From: Desulfovibrio piger
Lineage (GTDB): Bacteria; Desulfobacterota; Desulfovibrionia; Desulfovibrionales; Desulfovibrionaceae
Assembly (NCBI RefSeq): GCF_951793255.1
Contig: NZ_OX636706.1
Coordinates: 248,001 to 312,000, forward strand
Direction: 5' to 3'
Length of the DNA: 64,000 bases
Shown here: one piece after another, positions 45,412 through 54,702 of the stretch
Layout of the letters: every line of letters starts with the position of its first letter
Position numbering within the stretch: the first letter of the stretch is position 1
Notes under the pieces: model-generated
The model's database searches: none
Told to the model about the DNA's origin: nothing
Seen by the model: the letters and a program-made list of their open reading frames with translations, nothing else
Made by a program: the position numbers and the translations under genes

Positions 45412-47082
45412 ATGAAACTTTGTGTCCATGAACTGCCCCGCACGAGCGCCGGGCAGGATGAAGTCCCTGCCGCGCCCCCGCGCTGCGGCCATGCGGCCCC
45501 CGGCGACGACCTGGCCCGGGCCGTCTGGCTGGGCGGGCTGGCGGCGCCCGTACCCCTTTGTTCCGGTCTGGGCCGTTGCGGCCGCTGCCGGGTCCGCTTC
45601 CATGACCTGTCCGTGGCGCCCGATCCCCTGCCGGAAGAAGAGGAGATCCTGGGCCCCGACCTGCTGGCCCGGGGCTGGCGTCTGGCCTGCCGTCGTCAGA
45701 TAACTGACGCCATGGGCCCGGAGCTGCATCTCGATGTGCCCGCACCGGAAAAAATGACGGTCATGACCACGGCCGCGCCCTCCCTCCCGAAACAGGAGCA
45801 TCTGGCCCTGGCCGTGGACCTGGGCACCACATCCCTGTACTGGCGCCTGATCGCCGTCCCCGATGCCTGGGAAGAACCGGCCCCTGATGATTTTTCCCTG
45901 CTCTGCCGTCCGCCCCTGCCGGTGTCCGTGGTGGCCGAAGGGCACGACCTCAACCCGCAGGCCGGGGCAGGCGCGGACATCATGTCCCGTCTGGCCGTGG
46001 CCAGTGCGCCCGAAGGCCGGGCCCGGCTCGCCCGGCTGGTACGTGACCATCTGGCGGCCCTGCTGCGGCAGCAGACGGCCTCCCTGCCCGGCATCCCTGT
46101 GGAGCGGCTGGTACTGGCGGCCAATACGGCCATGACCGACATTTTTCTGGACAGGGACATCAGCGGCCTGTGCGCCGCGCCCTACCGGCGCAGCCATGCG
46201 GGCGGCTGCGGCCTGACCGTGGAAGGGCTGCCGCCGCTGCTGATCCCGCCCCTGCCCGCGCCCTTCGTAGGCGGCGACATCAGCGCCGGGCTGCTCCGTT
46301 TGCTGGCCGACGGCCTGCCGCGCCCGCTGCTGCTGGCCGACCTGGGCACCAACGGCGAGCTGGCCCTCGTGGACGCCCGGGGCCGTCTGTGGCTTGCCAG
46401 CGTCCCGCTGGGCCCGGCCCTGGAAGGCATCGGGCCCCAGTGCGGCCGCATGGCCGGGCCGGGGAGCATCACCCGTTTCGAGGTCTCGCCGCTGGGACTG
46501 GCCTGCCACAGCGTGGACGGCCCTCTGGCGGCCGGGGCCGATGTGCAGGGCATCAGCGCCACGGGCTATCTTTCCCTGCTGGCCCTGCTGCTGCGCCTGG
46601 GCTGTCTGGATGCGGACGGGCATTTCCGCACGCCCGCCTCGCCGCTGGCCCGGCGTGTGGCCCCGCCGCCCCAACAGGCCCGGACGGGGCTGCGCCTGCC
46701 CCTGCCGTACGGGCAATGGCTGGCCGCCGCCGACGTGGAGGAACTGCTCAAGGTCAAGGCCGCCTTCTCCCAGGCTCTGGAGGCCCTGCTGCGGGCCGCG
46801 GGGCTGGCCGCCGCCGATGTGGCCTGTCTGGCCCTGGCCGGTGCCCTGGGCGAACATTGCCCGCCCGCCTGTCTGGAAGAGCTGGGCTTTTTGCCCTCCG
46901 GCATGGGACGGCGTGTGCGTGCCGTGGGCAACAGCTCGCTGGATGGCGCCGCCCTGCTGGCCGCCGAGCCCTGGCGCCTGCCCGCACTGGCACGCTGGTG
47001 CGCCGCGGCCACGCTCGTCCCTGTTGCTGAAGATCCCGGCTTCCATGCCGATTACCTGCGCCATATGCGCTTTGGAGTATAA
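45412..47082 (+). CDS. Reductive activator of corrinoid proteins (2Fe-2S ferredoxin plus ASKHA domain)
   Basis: A 556-residue protein of the RACE/RamA-type group (DUF4445): ATP-dependent proteins that reduce inactive Co(II) corrinoid proteins back to Co(I). The N-terminal ferredoxin domain has Cys50, Cys56, Cys59 and Cys93 (LCSGLGRCGRC ... LACRRQ). The ASKHA nucleotide motif DLGTTS is at 136-141, then VLAANTAMTDIFLDRD, LLADLGTNGELALVD and LALAGALGEHCPP. The start ATG 45412 has only a weak ribosome site. It diverges from the FliM-like gene and abuts the Rsm22-like gene with no gap. No corrinoid methyltransferase is nearby; MetH elsewhere is one possible client. Confidence 0.88.
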   Translation: MKLCVHELPRTSAGQDEVPAAPPRCGHAAPGDDLARAVWLGGLAAPVPLCSGLGRCGRCRVRFHDLSVAPDPLPEEEEILGPDLLARGWRLACRRQITDAMGPELHLDVPAPEKMTVMTTAAPSLPKQEHLALAVDLGTTSLYWRLIAVPDAWEEPAPDDFSLLCRPPLPVSVVAEGHDLNPQAGAGADIMSRLAVASAPEGRARLARLVRDHLAALLRQQTASLPGIPVERLVLAANTAMTDIFLDRDISGLCAAPYRRSHAGGCGLTVEGLPPLLIPPLPAPFVGGDISAGLLRLLADGLPRPLLLADLGTNGELALVDARGRLWLASVPLGPALEGIGPQCGRMAGPGSITRFEVSPLGLACHSVDGPLAAGADVQGISATGYLSLLALLLRLGCLDADGHFRTPASPLARRVAPPPQQARTGLRLPLPYGQWLAAADVEELLKVKAAFSQALEALLRAAGLAAADVACLALAGALGEHCPPACLEELGFLPSGMGRRVRAVGNSSLDGAALLAAEPWRLPALARWCAAATLVPVAEDPGFHADYLRHMRFGV

Positions 47083-49125
47083 ATGTCCGATACCCGACAG
47101 AAAAAATACGGCGAAGCTCCGGCCCCCCGCGGTCAGCGCCCCGCAGGCCGCGCGACGGAGCGCCGTTCTTTCCATGAAGAATCCCGTAACGACCGCGAGC
47201 GTGGCCGCCGTTCCGAAACACCGCGCAGCCAGTACTCCTCCTTTACCGGTGAGCAGGCCGAACGCCCCTCACGGCGTCAGGAAGAGTTCTCCGGCTGGAG
47301 CCGCCCCGGCCAGCGGGAGGCCCGCGCGCCCCGTGACGCCCGTCCGTCCCCGTGGCAGATGGAGTCCGAGCTCCTGCCCGCCCTGCCCGACGTGGTCCGG
47401 CGGGAACTGGATGCCCTGGGCCAGGCCCTGCGTACGGTGCGCCCGCTGCGCAGCGCCCATTACCGCAACCTGCCTGCGGACATCGAGGCCCTTTCCCGTC
47501 TGCTGACCTGCGAACGCTCCGGCCTCTACCGGCCCTACTGGAGTTCCCCGGCCAGCACCAGCGCCTATCTGTATTATTTCCTGCCCTGGAACGTGCTGCG
47601 TCTGGCGCGCCTGTTCCGTTCCCTGCCCCTGCCCGATCCCCGCCTCTGGCTGGAAAAAGGCCAGACGCCCCTGCTGCTGGACGGCGGTTCCGGCCCCCTG
47701 AGCGTGCCGCTGGCCCTGTGGCTGGCCCGTCCCGAATGGCGCGCCCTGCCCATCCAGGTGCTGGCCGTGGACAATGCCGTGCAGCCCATGGAACTGGGCC
47801 GCGACGTCATGGCCGCCTGGGGCGACATCCTGGGCCAGCCCGTCTGGCAGGTACGAGTGGAACGGGGCTCGCTGGAGCACATGCCGCGCCTGGAACGCAA
47901 ACTGGCCGATACGCTGGAGCGTCAGGAACGCCATCTGCGCCCCTGGCTGCTCACGGCGGCCAACGTGCTCAACGAACTGAGCGCCGAGAGCCGCCAGATG
48001 AACCGCGAAGACGACGAGGACGAGGAAGGCTCCGGCGGCGTGCGCCGTCTGGAGAACCTTCTGGACGAGCTGGAGCCCCTGTGCTGGCCCGCGCCCCTGA
48101 ACGAGGACGAGACCGGCAGCGCCGACGAGGCCCTGCTGCCCGCGGCCCTCTTCGTGGAGCCCGGCACCCGTCTGGGCGGCAAGACCATCAGCCGCCTGCG
48201 GGATGCCGCGCTGGAGCGTGACCTGATGTCCCTGGCCCCCTGCACGCACCGGGCCCCCTGCCCGCTGGCCCACGCCCATGCCGGACGCGGCTGGTGCCAC
48301 TTCACTTTCGACTGCGAAGGTGCGCCGCAATGGCTGCAGGAGCTGTCCTCCGCCGCCGGCCTGGCCAAAAGCGCCCTGAGTCTGGCCCCCCTGCTGCTGC
48401 GGGCCGACCCGGCCGCCGGGGAAAGCCTGTTCGACGATCTGGACGACCTTGATGACGACGCCCCGGACAACAGCCGCGAAGCTGCGGCCATGCTGCGCCA
48501 GTCCCGGCCCGTGCGTGTGCTCTCCTCGCCCTTCGTAGTGCCCGGCCTACGCGGCCAGGCCCGTTATGCCTGCTGTGCCGCCGGTCTGGCCGTGGTGCCC
48601 GATGCCGCCGCCCTGCCCTCGGGCGCGCAGCTCACGGCCCGGGCCCAGGCGGACGAACGGCCCGGCACGCCCCGCCGTGACCGCAAGAGCGGCGCCCTGC
48701 TGCTGGCCCTGCCCGCCGTCCCCGGCGGCAGCCGCGGCCCGGGACGTTTCGCGGGCTCCGAAGAACCGCGCCGGAACTTCCGTGACCGGCAGGAGGACAG
48801 ATACGGGGACAAGCGCTTCGGCAGGCGCTCCGACGAACGCGACACTGCCGACGGCGCCTTCCGCGACCGCCGCAACGGCAACGACCGCCAGCCCCGCCGT
48901 GACGACCGGCGCGGGGCCCCGGAACGACCGGCCCATCCTCAGGACCGGCGTCCCGGACGGTATGAAGACGACCGCCGTCCTGACAGGAACGACGATCCCC
49001 GTACCTTCCCCCGGAACGACCGCAGGCCCGATGGCCGCCGCCCTGATCAGCGCTCTGACCGGCGCTCCGGCGACAGGCGTCACGGCGATGCCCCCAGGCG
49101 AGGCCGTGGCCGCGGGGAGGACTAG
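47083..49125 (+). CDS. Rsm22-like small-subunit rRNA methyltransferase with charged disordered tails
   Basis: A 680-residue protein. The central part (about 90-520) matches the Rsm22 family, methyltransferase-like proteins of the mitochondrial small subunit and many bacteria. Cues are LLLDGGSGPLSVPLALWLAR (SAM-loop position), VLAVDNAVQPMELGRD, VEPGTRLGGKTISRLRDAAL and the Cys-His motif LAPCTHRAPCPLAHA with GRGWCHFTFD. The first 90 and last 130 residues are Arg/Asp/Gly-rich low complexity (for example RRPDGRRPDQRSDRRSGDRR) and are probably disordered RNA-binding tails. ATG follows the previous stop immediately, with GGAG upstream. Confidence 0.82.
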   Translation: MSDTRQKKYGEAPAPRGQRPAGRATERRSFHEESRNDRERGRRSETPRSQYSSFTGEQAERPSRRQEEFSGWSRPGQREARAPRDARPSPWQMESELLPALPDVVRRELDALGQALRTVRPLRSAHYRNLPADIEALSRLLTCERSGLYRPYWSSPASTSAYLYYFLPWNVLRLARLFRSLPLPDPRLWLEKGQTPLLLDGGSGPLSVPLALWLARPEWRALPIQVLAVDNAVQPMELGRDVMAAWGDILGQPVWQVRVERGSLEHMPRLERKLADTLERQERHLRPWLLTAANVLNELSAESRQMNREDDEDEEGSGGVRRLENLLDELEPLCWPAPLNEDETGSADEALLPAALFVEPGTRLGGKTISRLRDAALERDLMSLAPCTHRAPCPLAHAHAGRGWCHFTFDCEGAPQWLQELSSAAGLAKSALSLAPLLLRADPAAGESLFDDLDDLDDDAPDNSREAAAMLRQSRPVRVLSSPFVVPGLRGQARYACCAAGLAVVPDAAALPSGAQLTARAQADERPGTPRRDRKSGALLLALPAVPGGSRGPGRFAGSEEPRRNFRDRQEDRYGDKRFGRRSDERDTADGAFRDRRNGNDRQPRRDDRRGAPERPAHPQDRRPGRYEDDRRPDRNDDPRTFPRNDRRPDGRRPDQRSDRRSGDRRHGDAPRRGRGRGED

Positions 49126-49271
49126 CCACCCTTCCTGCGAAGGGCCCGCAACGGGCAAACGTGTTTTCATACACATGTCCGCAAGCCTGCCGCACGGGCG
49201 TTCCGTCTGACCGGCAGCGGCCGCGCCGCAGCTGCCTGTGATCTGGCGGATGCCCATGAAATAAAAGATAT

Positions 49272-49305
49272 GGGGAAGGGGTCCCACGCCCCTTCCCCTT
49301 CGTTT
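49272..49305 (+). terminator. Terminator of the RACE-Rsm22 operon
   Basis: A perfect 10-bp stem (GGGGAAGGGG at 49272-49281 with CCCCTTCCCC at 49289-49298), 7-base loop, then TTCGTTTT. Confidence 0.75.
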
Positions 49306-49726
49306 TGTCCGGCGTCCGATCCCGCCACCGGCAGCAGCACGGCACCTGCGGGCAAGCCCGGCAGGCTCTGCCGGAGCGGCTTTTCCGGCGCTCTGTGACA
49401 AAAATCTTTTTCCGGGCCCGGAAAAATTTTTCTTTCCCCGCCTTTTTCTTTGCAGGTCAAGGCCCTGCGGGGATTTTTCCCCCGTGGGCCCTCCGCCGGT
49501 GACAAGAGCCGTTTTCTTCAAAAAACATCCTGATTTTATTGAATAAGATCAAAGCGGGCTTTTCTTCTCCACTGGAAGAGGCCCTTTATTTTCCCCAGGG
49601 GAATGCGTATAAAGGGCTTTCGCCGCGCGGTTCCAGACCGCCCGGCCTGTGAAGCCGATCGATCCAGCGTGCCGACTTTCCCCCAGCGGGAGGCCAGCCG
49701 CTTTTCTTTTTACCCAAAGGTCTGCC
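49306..49726. promoter_or_regulatory. nrdJ upstream region with two palindromes
   Basis: Bases 49407-49426 (TTTTTCCGGGCCCGGAAAAA) form a perfect 20-bp palindrome. Bases 49581-49589 and 49609-49617 (GCCCTTTAT / ATAAAGGGC) enclose CCCC-a-GGGG. Either may regulate nrdJ. I looked for the conserved core of a cobalamin riboswitch and an NrdR-box pair and saw neither. No gene is supported in this stretch. Confidence 0.4.
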
Positions 49727-51997
49727 ATGATCCCTCCCATGCCTCACGATCTGCCCGAGCCGCAGCTCAAGCCCAACACGGAAGTGGTGCTGCAGAAACG
49801 CTATCTGCACAAAAAAGCAGATGGCAGCACCGAGACGCCCCGTGACCTCTTCTGGCGTGTGGCCAGTGCCATCGCCGCTGAAGAAGCCAAATACGAGCGT
49901 TCCCCCTTCACTGCCGACGACCTGGCCCGCCAGTTCTACGACCTGATGACCAGCTGGCGCTTCCTGCCCAACTCCCCCACCCTGATGAACGCCGCCAGCG
50001 AGCTGGGCCAGCTCTCCGCCTGCTTCGTCCTGCCGGTGGGCGACTCCATCGAAGAGATCTTCGATGCCGTCAAGTTCGCCGCCATGATCCACAAGTCCGG
50101 CGGCGGCACGGGCTTCTCCTTCTCCCGCCTGCGCCCCAAGGCCAGCCGCGTGGGCTCCACCGGCGGCGTGGCTTCCGGCCCGGTCTCCTTCCTGCGCATC
50201 TTCAACACCGCCACGGAACAGATCAAGCAGGGCGGTACCCGGCGCGGCGCCAACATGGGCATCCTGCGCGTGGACCATCCCGACATCGTGGAATTCATCC
50301 GGGCCAAGGAAAAGGAAGGGGAATTCAACAACTTCAACCTTTCCGTGGGTCTGACCGAAGCCTTCATGCAGGCCGTGGAGCGCGACGAGAACTACGAGCT
50401 GACCGATCCCCACACCGGCAAGGTCACCGGCAGCCTGCGCGCCCGCGAGATCTTCGACCTGCTGGTCTGCCGCGCCTGGCAGACGGGCGACCCCGGCATC
50501 GTCTTCCTGGACCGCATCAACCGTGACAACCCCACGCCCGCCCAGGGCGAGATCGAATCCACCAACCCCTGCGGCGAACAGCCCCTGCTGCCCTACGAGG
50601 CCTGCAACCTGGGCTCCATCAATCTGGCCTGCTTCTTCGTGCCCGGCCACGAGCATGACGAAGATCCCGCCGCGGCCGGTATCGACTGGGACGGCCTGAA
50701 GCAGGTGGTGCATCTGGCCGTGCGCTTCCTGGACAACGTCATCGACGCCTCGCGCTTCCCGCTGGAACGCATCGACGAGACCGTGCGCCGCAACCGCAAG
50801 ATCGGCCTGGGCGTCATGGGCTTTGCCGACCTGCTCTTCCAGCTGGGCATCCCCTATGATTCCGAGGCGGGCATCGCCCTGGCCGAGCGCATCATGGGCT
50901 TCATCAATGCCGAAGGCCACGCCGCCTCGGCCCGTCTGGCCGAAGAGCGCGGGCCCTTCCCGGCCTATGCGGAATCCGTCTTCCCCCAGCGCGGCGAAGG
51001 CCCCTACCGCAATGCCACCGTCACCACCATCGCGCCCACGGGCACCCTGTCCATCATCGGCGGCTGCTCCTCGGGCGTGGAACCCCTGTTCGCCCTTTGC
51101 TTCACCCGCAACATCCTGGACGGCGAACGCCTGGTGGAAGTGAACCCCTATTTCGAGGCCGCCCTCAAGGAAGCCGGTCTGGGCACGCCCGAACTCATGG
51201 AGCAGGTGGTGGAAAAAGGCTCCATCCAGTCCCTGGATGCCCTGCCCGCCGCCATGCGCAAGGTCTTCGTCACGGCCATGGACATCGATCCCGTCTGGCA
51301 CCTGCGCATGCAGGCCGCTTTCCAGCGCCATACGGACAATGCCGTGTCCAAGACCGTGAACCTGCCCCACAGCGCCACCGAACAGGACATCCACGACATC
51401 TACTGGCTGGCCTACAAGGAAGGCTGCAAGGGCGTCACCGTGTACCGTGACGGCTGCAAGAGCCTGCAGGTGCTGGCCACCGGCGAAGGCCAGAAGAAGA
51501 TGGACGGCGAAGCCCCCGCGCCTGCGGAAAAGCCCCGTCTGGGCGTGGTGCGCAAGCGTCCCGAAGTGGTGCAGGGCTTCACCCAGAAGATCCAGACCGG
51601 TCTGGGCGCCATGTACCTGACCGTCAACGAGATCGACGGCAAGCCCTTCGAGGTCTTCGCCACCATCGGCAAGTCCGGCCGTTCCATCACGGCCAAGGCC
51701 GAAGCCATCGGGCGTCTGGTGTCCCTGGCCCTGCGTTCCGGCGTGGAGGTGCGCGACATCGTGGCCCAGATCAAGGGCATCGGCGGCGAACATCCCGTGT
51801 TCCGCGGCAAGGGCCTGCTGCTCTCCATCCCGGACGCCATCGCCTGGGTGCTGGAACGCCGCTACCTCAAGGACGAGCATCTGGGCTCCGGTGTGGCCGA
51901 CATCGAGGAACACCGCTGCCCCGAATGCGACGAGCCCCTAGTCTTCCAGGAAGGCTGCCTGATCTGCCCCGCCTGCGGCTTCTCCCGCTGCGGCTAG
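49727..51997 (+). CDS. nrdJ: Adenosylcobalamin-dependent (class II) ribonucleotide reductase
   Basis: A 756-residue enzyme making deoxyribonucleotides with a B12-generated thiyl radical, independent of oxygen. The start is ATG 49727 (MIPPMPHDLPEPQLKPNTEV), with AAAGG seven bases upstream. Core motifs are FLPNSPTLMNAASELGQLSA, KSGGGTGFSFSRLRPKASRV, the active-site NPCGEQPLLPYEACNLGSIN (Cys282) and APTGTLSIIGGCSSGVEPLF. The C-terminus has the zinc/redox pair HRCPECDEPLV ... CLICPACGFSRC. Its cofactor need links it to cobT in this window. Confidence 0.97.
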   Translation: MIPPMPHDLPEPQLKPNTEVVLQKRYLHKKADGSTETPRDLFWRVASAIAAEEAKYERSPFTADDLARQFYDLMTSWRFLPNSPTLMNAASELGQLSACFVLPVGDSIEEIFDAVKFAAMIHKSGGGTGFSFSRLRPKASRVGSTGGVASGPVSFLRIFNTATEQIKQGGTRRGANMGILRVDHPDIVEFIRAKEKEGEFNNFNLSVGLTEAFMQAVERDENYELTDPHTGKVTGSLRAREIFDLLVCRAWQTGDPGIVFLDRINRDNPTPAQGEIESTNPCGEQPLLPYEACNLGSINLACFFVPGHEHDEDPAAAGIDWDGLKQVVHLAVRFLDNVIDASRFPLERIDETVRRNRKIGLGVMGFADLLFQLGIPYDSEAGIALAERIMGFINAEGHAASARLAEERGPFPAYAESVFPQRGEGPYRNATVTTIAPTGTLSIIGGCSSGVEPLFALCFTRNILDGERLVEVNPYFEAALKEAGLGTPELMEQVVEKGSIQSLDALPAAMRKVFVTAMDIDPVWHLRMQAAFQRHTDNAVSKTVNLPHSATEQDIHDIYWLAYKEGCKGVTVYRDGCKSLQVLATGEGQKKMDGEAPAPAEKPRLGVVRKRPEVVQGFTQKIQTGLGAMYLTVNEIDGKPFEVFATIGKSGRSITAKAEAIGRLVSLALRSGVEVRDIVAQIKGIGGEHPVFRGKGLLLSIPDAIAWVLERRYLKDEHLGSGVADIEEHRCPECDEPLVFQEGCLICPACGFSRCG

Positions 51998-52262
51998 AAC
52001 GATCCGTACGGAGGGGGCTGCCGGACGCCTCTGTCGCCCTGCGCGACGGAAAGGCCTGCCGGTGGCCCCTTCTTTTCGCTGCCTGCCGTTTGCACGGCAA
52101 GGGCGGATGCCGCGCCGCACAGCCTGCATCCCCTGCCCGCACGTGCCCGGCAGGTGCGCCCGCTACCGGAACAGGACAAGCGGAGACAGCCTCCGCCCGC
52201 CCCTTTGACCGCAGCCCGCGCCCGGCCTTCCGGGACGGTATCCCCAGTCTTACGGAGCTCCC

Positions 52263-52763
52263 ATGAAATGGATCACCCACCAGACGGCGGGCGTCGGCGC
52301 CGCCCTGGCCCTGCACCTGCCGCTGGAAGGCGTGGTCGCCGCCTGTCTCGGCGCCATCCTGCCCGACAAGCTCGACCAGGCCATCGCCAAGCGCTCCCGC
52401 AACCCGCAGCGCACCTTCAACCAGATCCACCGCGGCACCACCCACTGGTTCGGCTGGTGGGTCGCCATCCTGCTGGTGGCCTGCAGCCATCTGGTGCCCC
52501 CGCACTGGCAGCCCGCCCTGCTGGGCATCGGTCTGGGCGGCATCAGCCATGTGGTGCTGGACATGCTGACCCCTTCGGGCATCCCCCTGCATCCCTTTTC
52601 CCGCAAGAACAAGCTCTCGTTCAAGGTCTGCTCCACGGGCAGCGTGGGCGAATATGTCTTTCTGGGCGTGATGCTCGTCCTGCTGGGCTTTTTGCTGGGC
52701 CCGGAAATGAAGGAACTCATCCGTCACGTTCGCCAGCTGGGCATGCCCGTACTGCATTTCTAG
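52263..52763 (+). CDS. YdjM-like membrane-bound metal-dependent hydrolase
   Basis: A 166-residue inner-membrane protein with about four hydrophobic segments (VGAALALHLPLEGVVAACLG, WWVAILLVACSHLV, ALLGIGLGGISHVVLDML, YVFLGVMLVLLGFLLGPE). Conserved polar residues occur as in the YdjM/DUF457 family: THQTAG near the N-terminus, LPDKLDQ, HRGTTHW and HVVLDMLTPSG. In E. coli YdjM is a LexA-controlled protein of unknown activity. CGGAG precedes the ATG. Transcribed alone. Confidence 0.85.
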   Translation: MKWITHQTAGVGAALALHLPLEGVVAACLGAILPDKLDQAIAKRSRNPQRTFNQIHRGTTHWFGWWVAILLVACSHLVPPHWQPALLGIGLGGISHVVLDMLTPSGIPLHPFSRKNKLSFKVCSTGSVGEYVFLGVMLVLLGFLLGPEMKELIRHVRQLGMPVLHF

Positions 52764-52820
52764 GTGTGGATAGAAGGGACGCGACTCTTTTTTCCTTCCT
52801 CTGTGCGGCGTATGCGCAAT

Positions 52821-52852
52821 AAAAAAACCTCCCATGACGGGAGGCTTTTTTG
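52821..52852. terminator. Bidirectional terminator
   Basis: ACCTCCC (52827-52833) pairs with GGGAGG (52839-52844), flanked by a run of A on the left and TTTTTT on the right. Serves the hydrolase gene and the racemase gene. Confidence 0.85.
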
Positions 52853-52886
52853 TTTGCTCGCAAAAGGGCAACGTCCAGAGCGGCCG

Positions 52887-53615
52887 CTACTTCTTCACCT
52901 TCACCGGCTCGGTGTCCACCGGCGTCTCGTTGATGGCCACCAGCGCGGCCGTGCGGGCATGGATGAGCGTGGTATCGAACAGGGGCACGGCGATGTTCTC
53001 CTGCTGCACCAGCATGCCGATCTCGGTGCAGCCCAGGATCACGCCCTGGGCGCCCCGGGCGGCCAGATCCCGGATGGCCCGCAAGAAGGTCTCGCGCGAG
53101 CTGTCCTTGATGACGCCCCGGCAAAGCTCCTCGAAGATCACGCGGTTGATCTCGGCCCGGTCGTCCGCCTCGGGCACCAGCACCTGCAGGCCGTTGGCTT
53201 CCAGACGGCCGGTGTAGAAATCCTCTTCCATGGTGTAGCGGGTGCCCAGCAGGCCCACGCGCTGCACGCCCGCCATGTGCAGCTGCCGGGCCGTCACGTC
53301 GGCGATGTGCATCAGCGGGATGCCCACGGCGGCGGCGATCTGCGGGGCCACCTTGTGCATGGTGTTGGTGCAGATGACCAGAAAATCCGCCCCGCCCCGC
53401 TCCAGGGCCTGTGCGGCATCGGCCAGGATGCGGGCGCTCCTGTCCCAGTCTCCGGCCTGCTGGCAGCGTTCGATCTCGTCAAAGTCCACGCTGTAGAGCA
53501 GGCAGCGGGCCGAATGCAGACCGCCCAGGGTCTGGGCCGTCACCATGTTGATGATCTGATAATAGGTCAGCGTGCTTTCCCAGCTCATGCCGCCCAGAAG
53601 ACCGATGGTTTTCAT
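52887..53615 (-). CDS. Aspartate/glutamate racemase family protein
   Basis: A cofactor-independent racemase of 242 residues. The two catalytic Cys are Cys82 (LVICTNTMHK) and Cys196 (GVILGCTEIGML), and the N-terminal IGLLGGMSWESTLTYYQIIN is typical of the YgeA/RacD group. It probably interconverts an acidic or other amino acid; the substrate is not settled by sequence. GAGGTGA precedes the ATG. It follows xth on the same strand after 154 bases. Confidence 0.92.
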   Translation of the reverse strand: MKTIGLLGGMSWESTLTYYQIINMVTAQTLGGLHSARCLLYSVDFDEIERCQQAGDWDRSARILADAAQALERGGADFLVICTNTMHKVAPQIAAAVGIPLMHIADVTARQLHMAGVQRVGLLGTRYTMEEDFYTGRLEANGLQVLVPEADDRAEINRVIFEELCRGVIKDSSRETFLRAIRDLAARGAQGVILGCTEIGMLVQQENIAVPLFDTTLIHARTAALVAINETPVDTEPVKVKK

Positions 53616-53769
53616 GTGGCTTCACCTCTGATGCTTCAATGATGCGCCGTCTGCCGGGCGCCCCTGCCCGGCACGATGCCCCGGACATGACGACGGGGCC
53701 CGCCTGTACGGCAAGGCCGTGCCTTCTGTGGCATCAGCGTTCCCGGCAGGGAGGCCTCCGTGTGCCGGG

Positions 53770-54579
53770 CTAGATGTCCAGCTCCAGGCCCACGGGGCAG
53801 TGGTCCGAACCGTAGACATCGTCCTCGATCCAGGCGTCACGGATGTACGGTTTCAGCTCTTCCGAAACGAAGAAATAGTCGATACGCCAGCCCACGTTCT
53901 TCTCGCGGGCGCGCATCTTGTACGACCACCAGGAATAGCGGCCTTCCACGTCGCCGTGCACATGACGGAAGGTGTCCACATAGCCCAGGGCCGTAAAGCG
54001 GTCCAGAAAGGCGCGTTCTTCGGGCAAAAAGCCGGTGTTCTTCTCGTTCTGCTTGGGACGCGCCAGATCGATGGCCTTGTGGGCGATGTTGAAGTCCCCG
54101 CAGACCACGATGGGCTTGCTTTTGCGGCATTCTTCCGCATAGGCCGTGAAGGCGTCGAAAAAGCCCATCTTGTAGGGCACGCGCTTGAAACGGCCGGGGA
54201 TGGGCTTGCCGTTCTCGTCCAGTTCCTCGGCGCCGCCGTTGGGGAAATAGCCGTTGAAGAAGTGGAACTTTTCAAATTCCAGATGCAGGATGCGCCCCTC
54301 GCCCTGCCATTCCGGCTGGGGCAGTTCGCAGCGCACGGCCAGCGGTTTGATGCGGCTGAACACGGCCACGCCGGAATAGCCCTTTTTCACCACACTGGAA
54401 GCCCAGTGGGCCTCCCAGCCTTCGGGGTTGGCCACTTCGGGCTTGAGCTGCTCGGGCATGGCCTTGGTCTCCTGCAGGCCGATGACATCGCAGATGTTCT
54501 CGGCGAACCAGCGCCATTCGGGTTTGGCGGACACGGCACGCAGGCCGTTGACGTTCCAGGATACGAGTCTGATGGACAT
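53770..54579 (-). CDS. xth: Exodeoxyribonuclease III / AP endonuclease
   Basis: A base-excision-repair nuclease of 269 residues that cuts at abasic sites and trims 3' ends. The start ATG 54579 (MSIRLVSWNVNGLRAVSAKP) follows GGAGG. Catalytic motifs are the metal-binding Asn in SWNVNGLR, GLQETKAMPEQL (Glu), CGDFNIAHKAIDLARPK (Asp, Asn) and YGSDHCPVGLELDI (Asp-His). The protein is full length; the reading frame stays open far upstream only as a shadow of the next gene. Confidence 0.96.
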   Translation of the reverse strand: MSIRLVSWNVNGLRAVSAKPEWRWFAENICDVIGLQETKAMPEQLKPEVANPEGWEAHWASSVVKKGYSGVAVFSRIKPLAVRCELPQPEWQGEGRILHLEFEKFHFFNGYFPNGGAEELDENGKPIPGRFKRVPYKMGFFDAFTAYAEECRKSKPIVVCGDFNIAHKAIDLARPKQNEKNTGFLPEERAFLDRFTALGYVDTFRHVHGDVEGRYSWWSYKMRAREKNVGWRIDYFFVSEELKPYIRDAWIEDDVYGSDHCPVGLELDI

Positions 54580-54702
54580 AGGACCTCCGCCGCCAGCATA
54601 GCGGCAGGTGGTGCCGGCCGCAAGCGCGGCATTGCGAACGGACCGTTTTTCTGGCAAAATCGCCTGCGGCAATAATGCCAACATGAGCCAAGGAGAATCC
54701 GT

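Noticed and set aside
49500..49726. Cobalamin riboswitch upstream of nrdJ
   Set aside because: A B12 riboswitch was expected from the gene's cofactor, but the conserved core segments, including GCCACTG, were not found.
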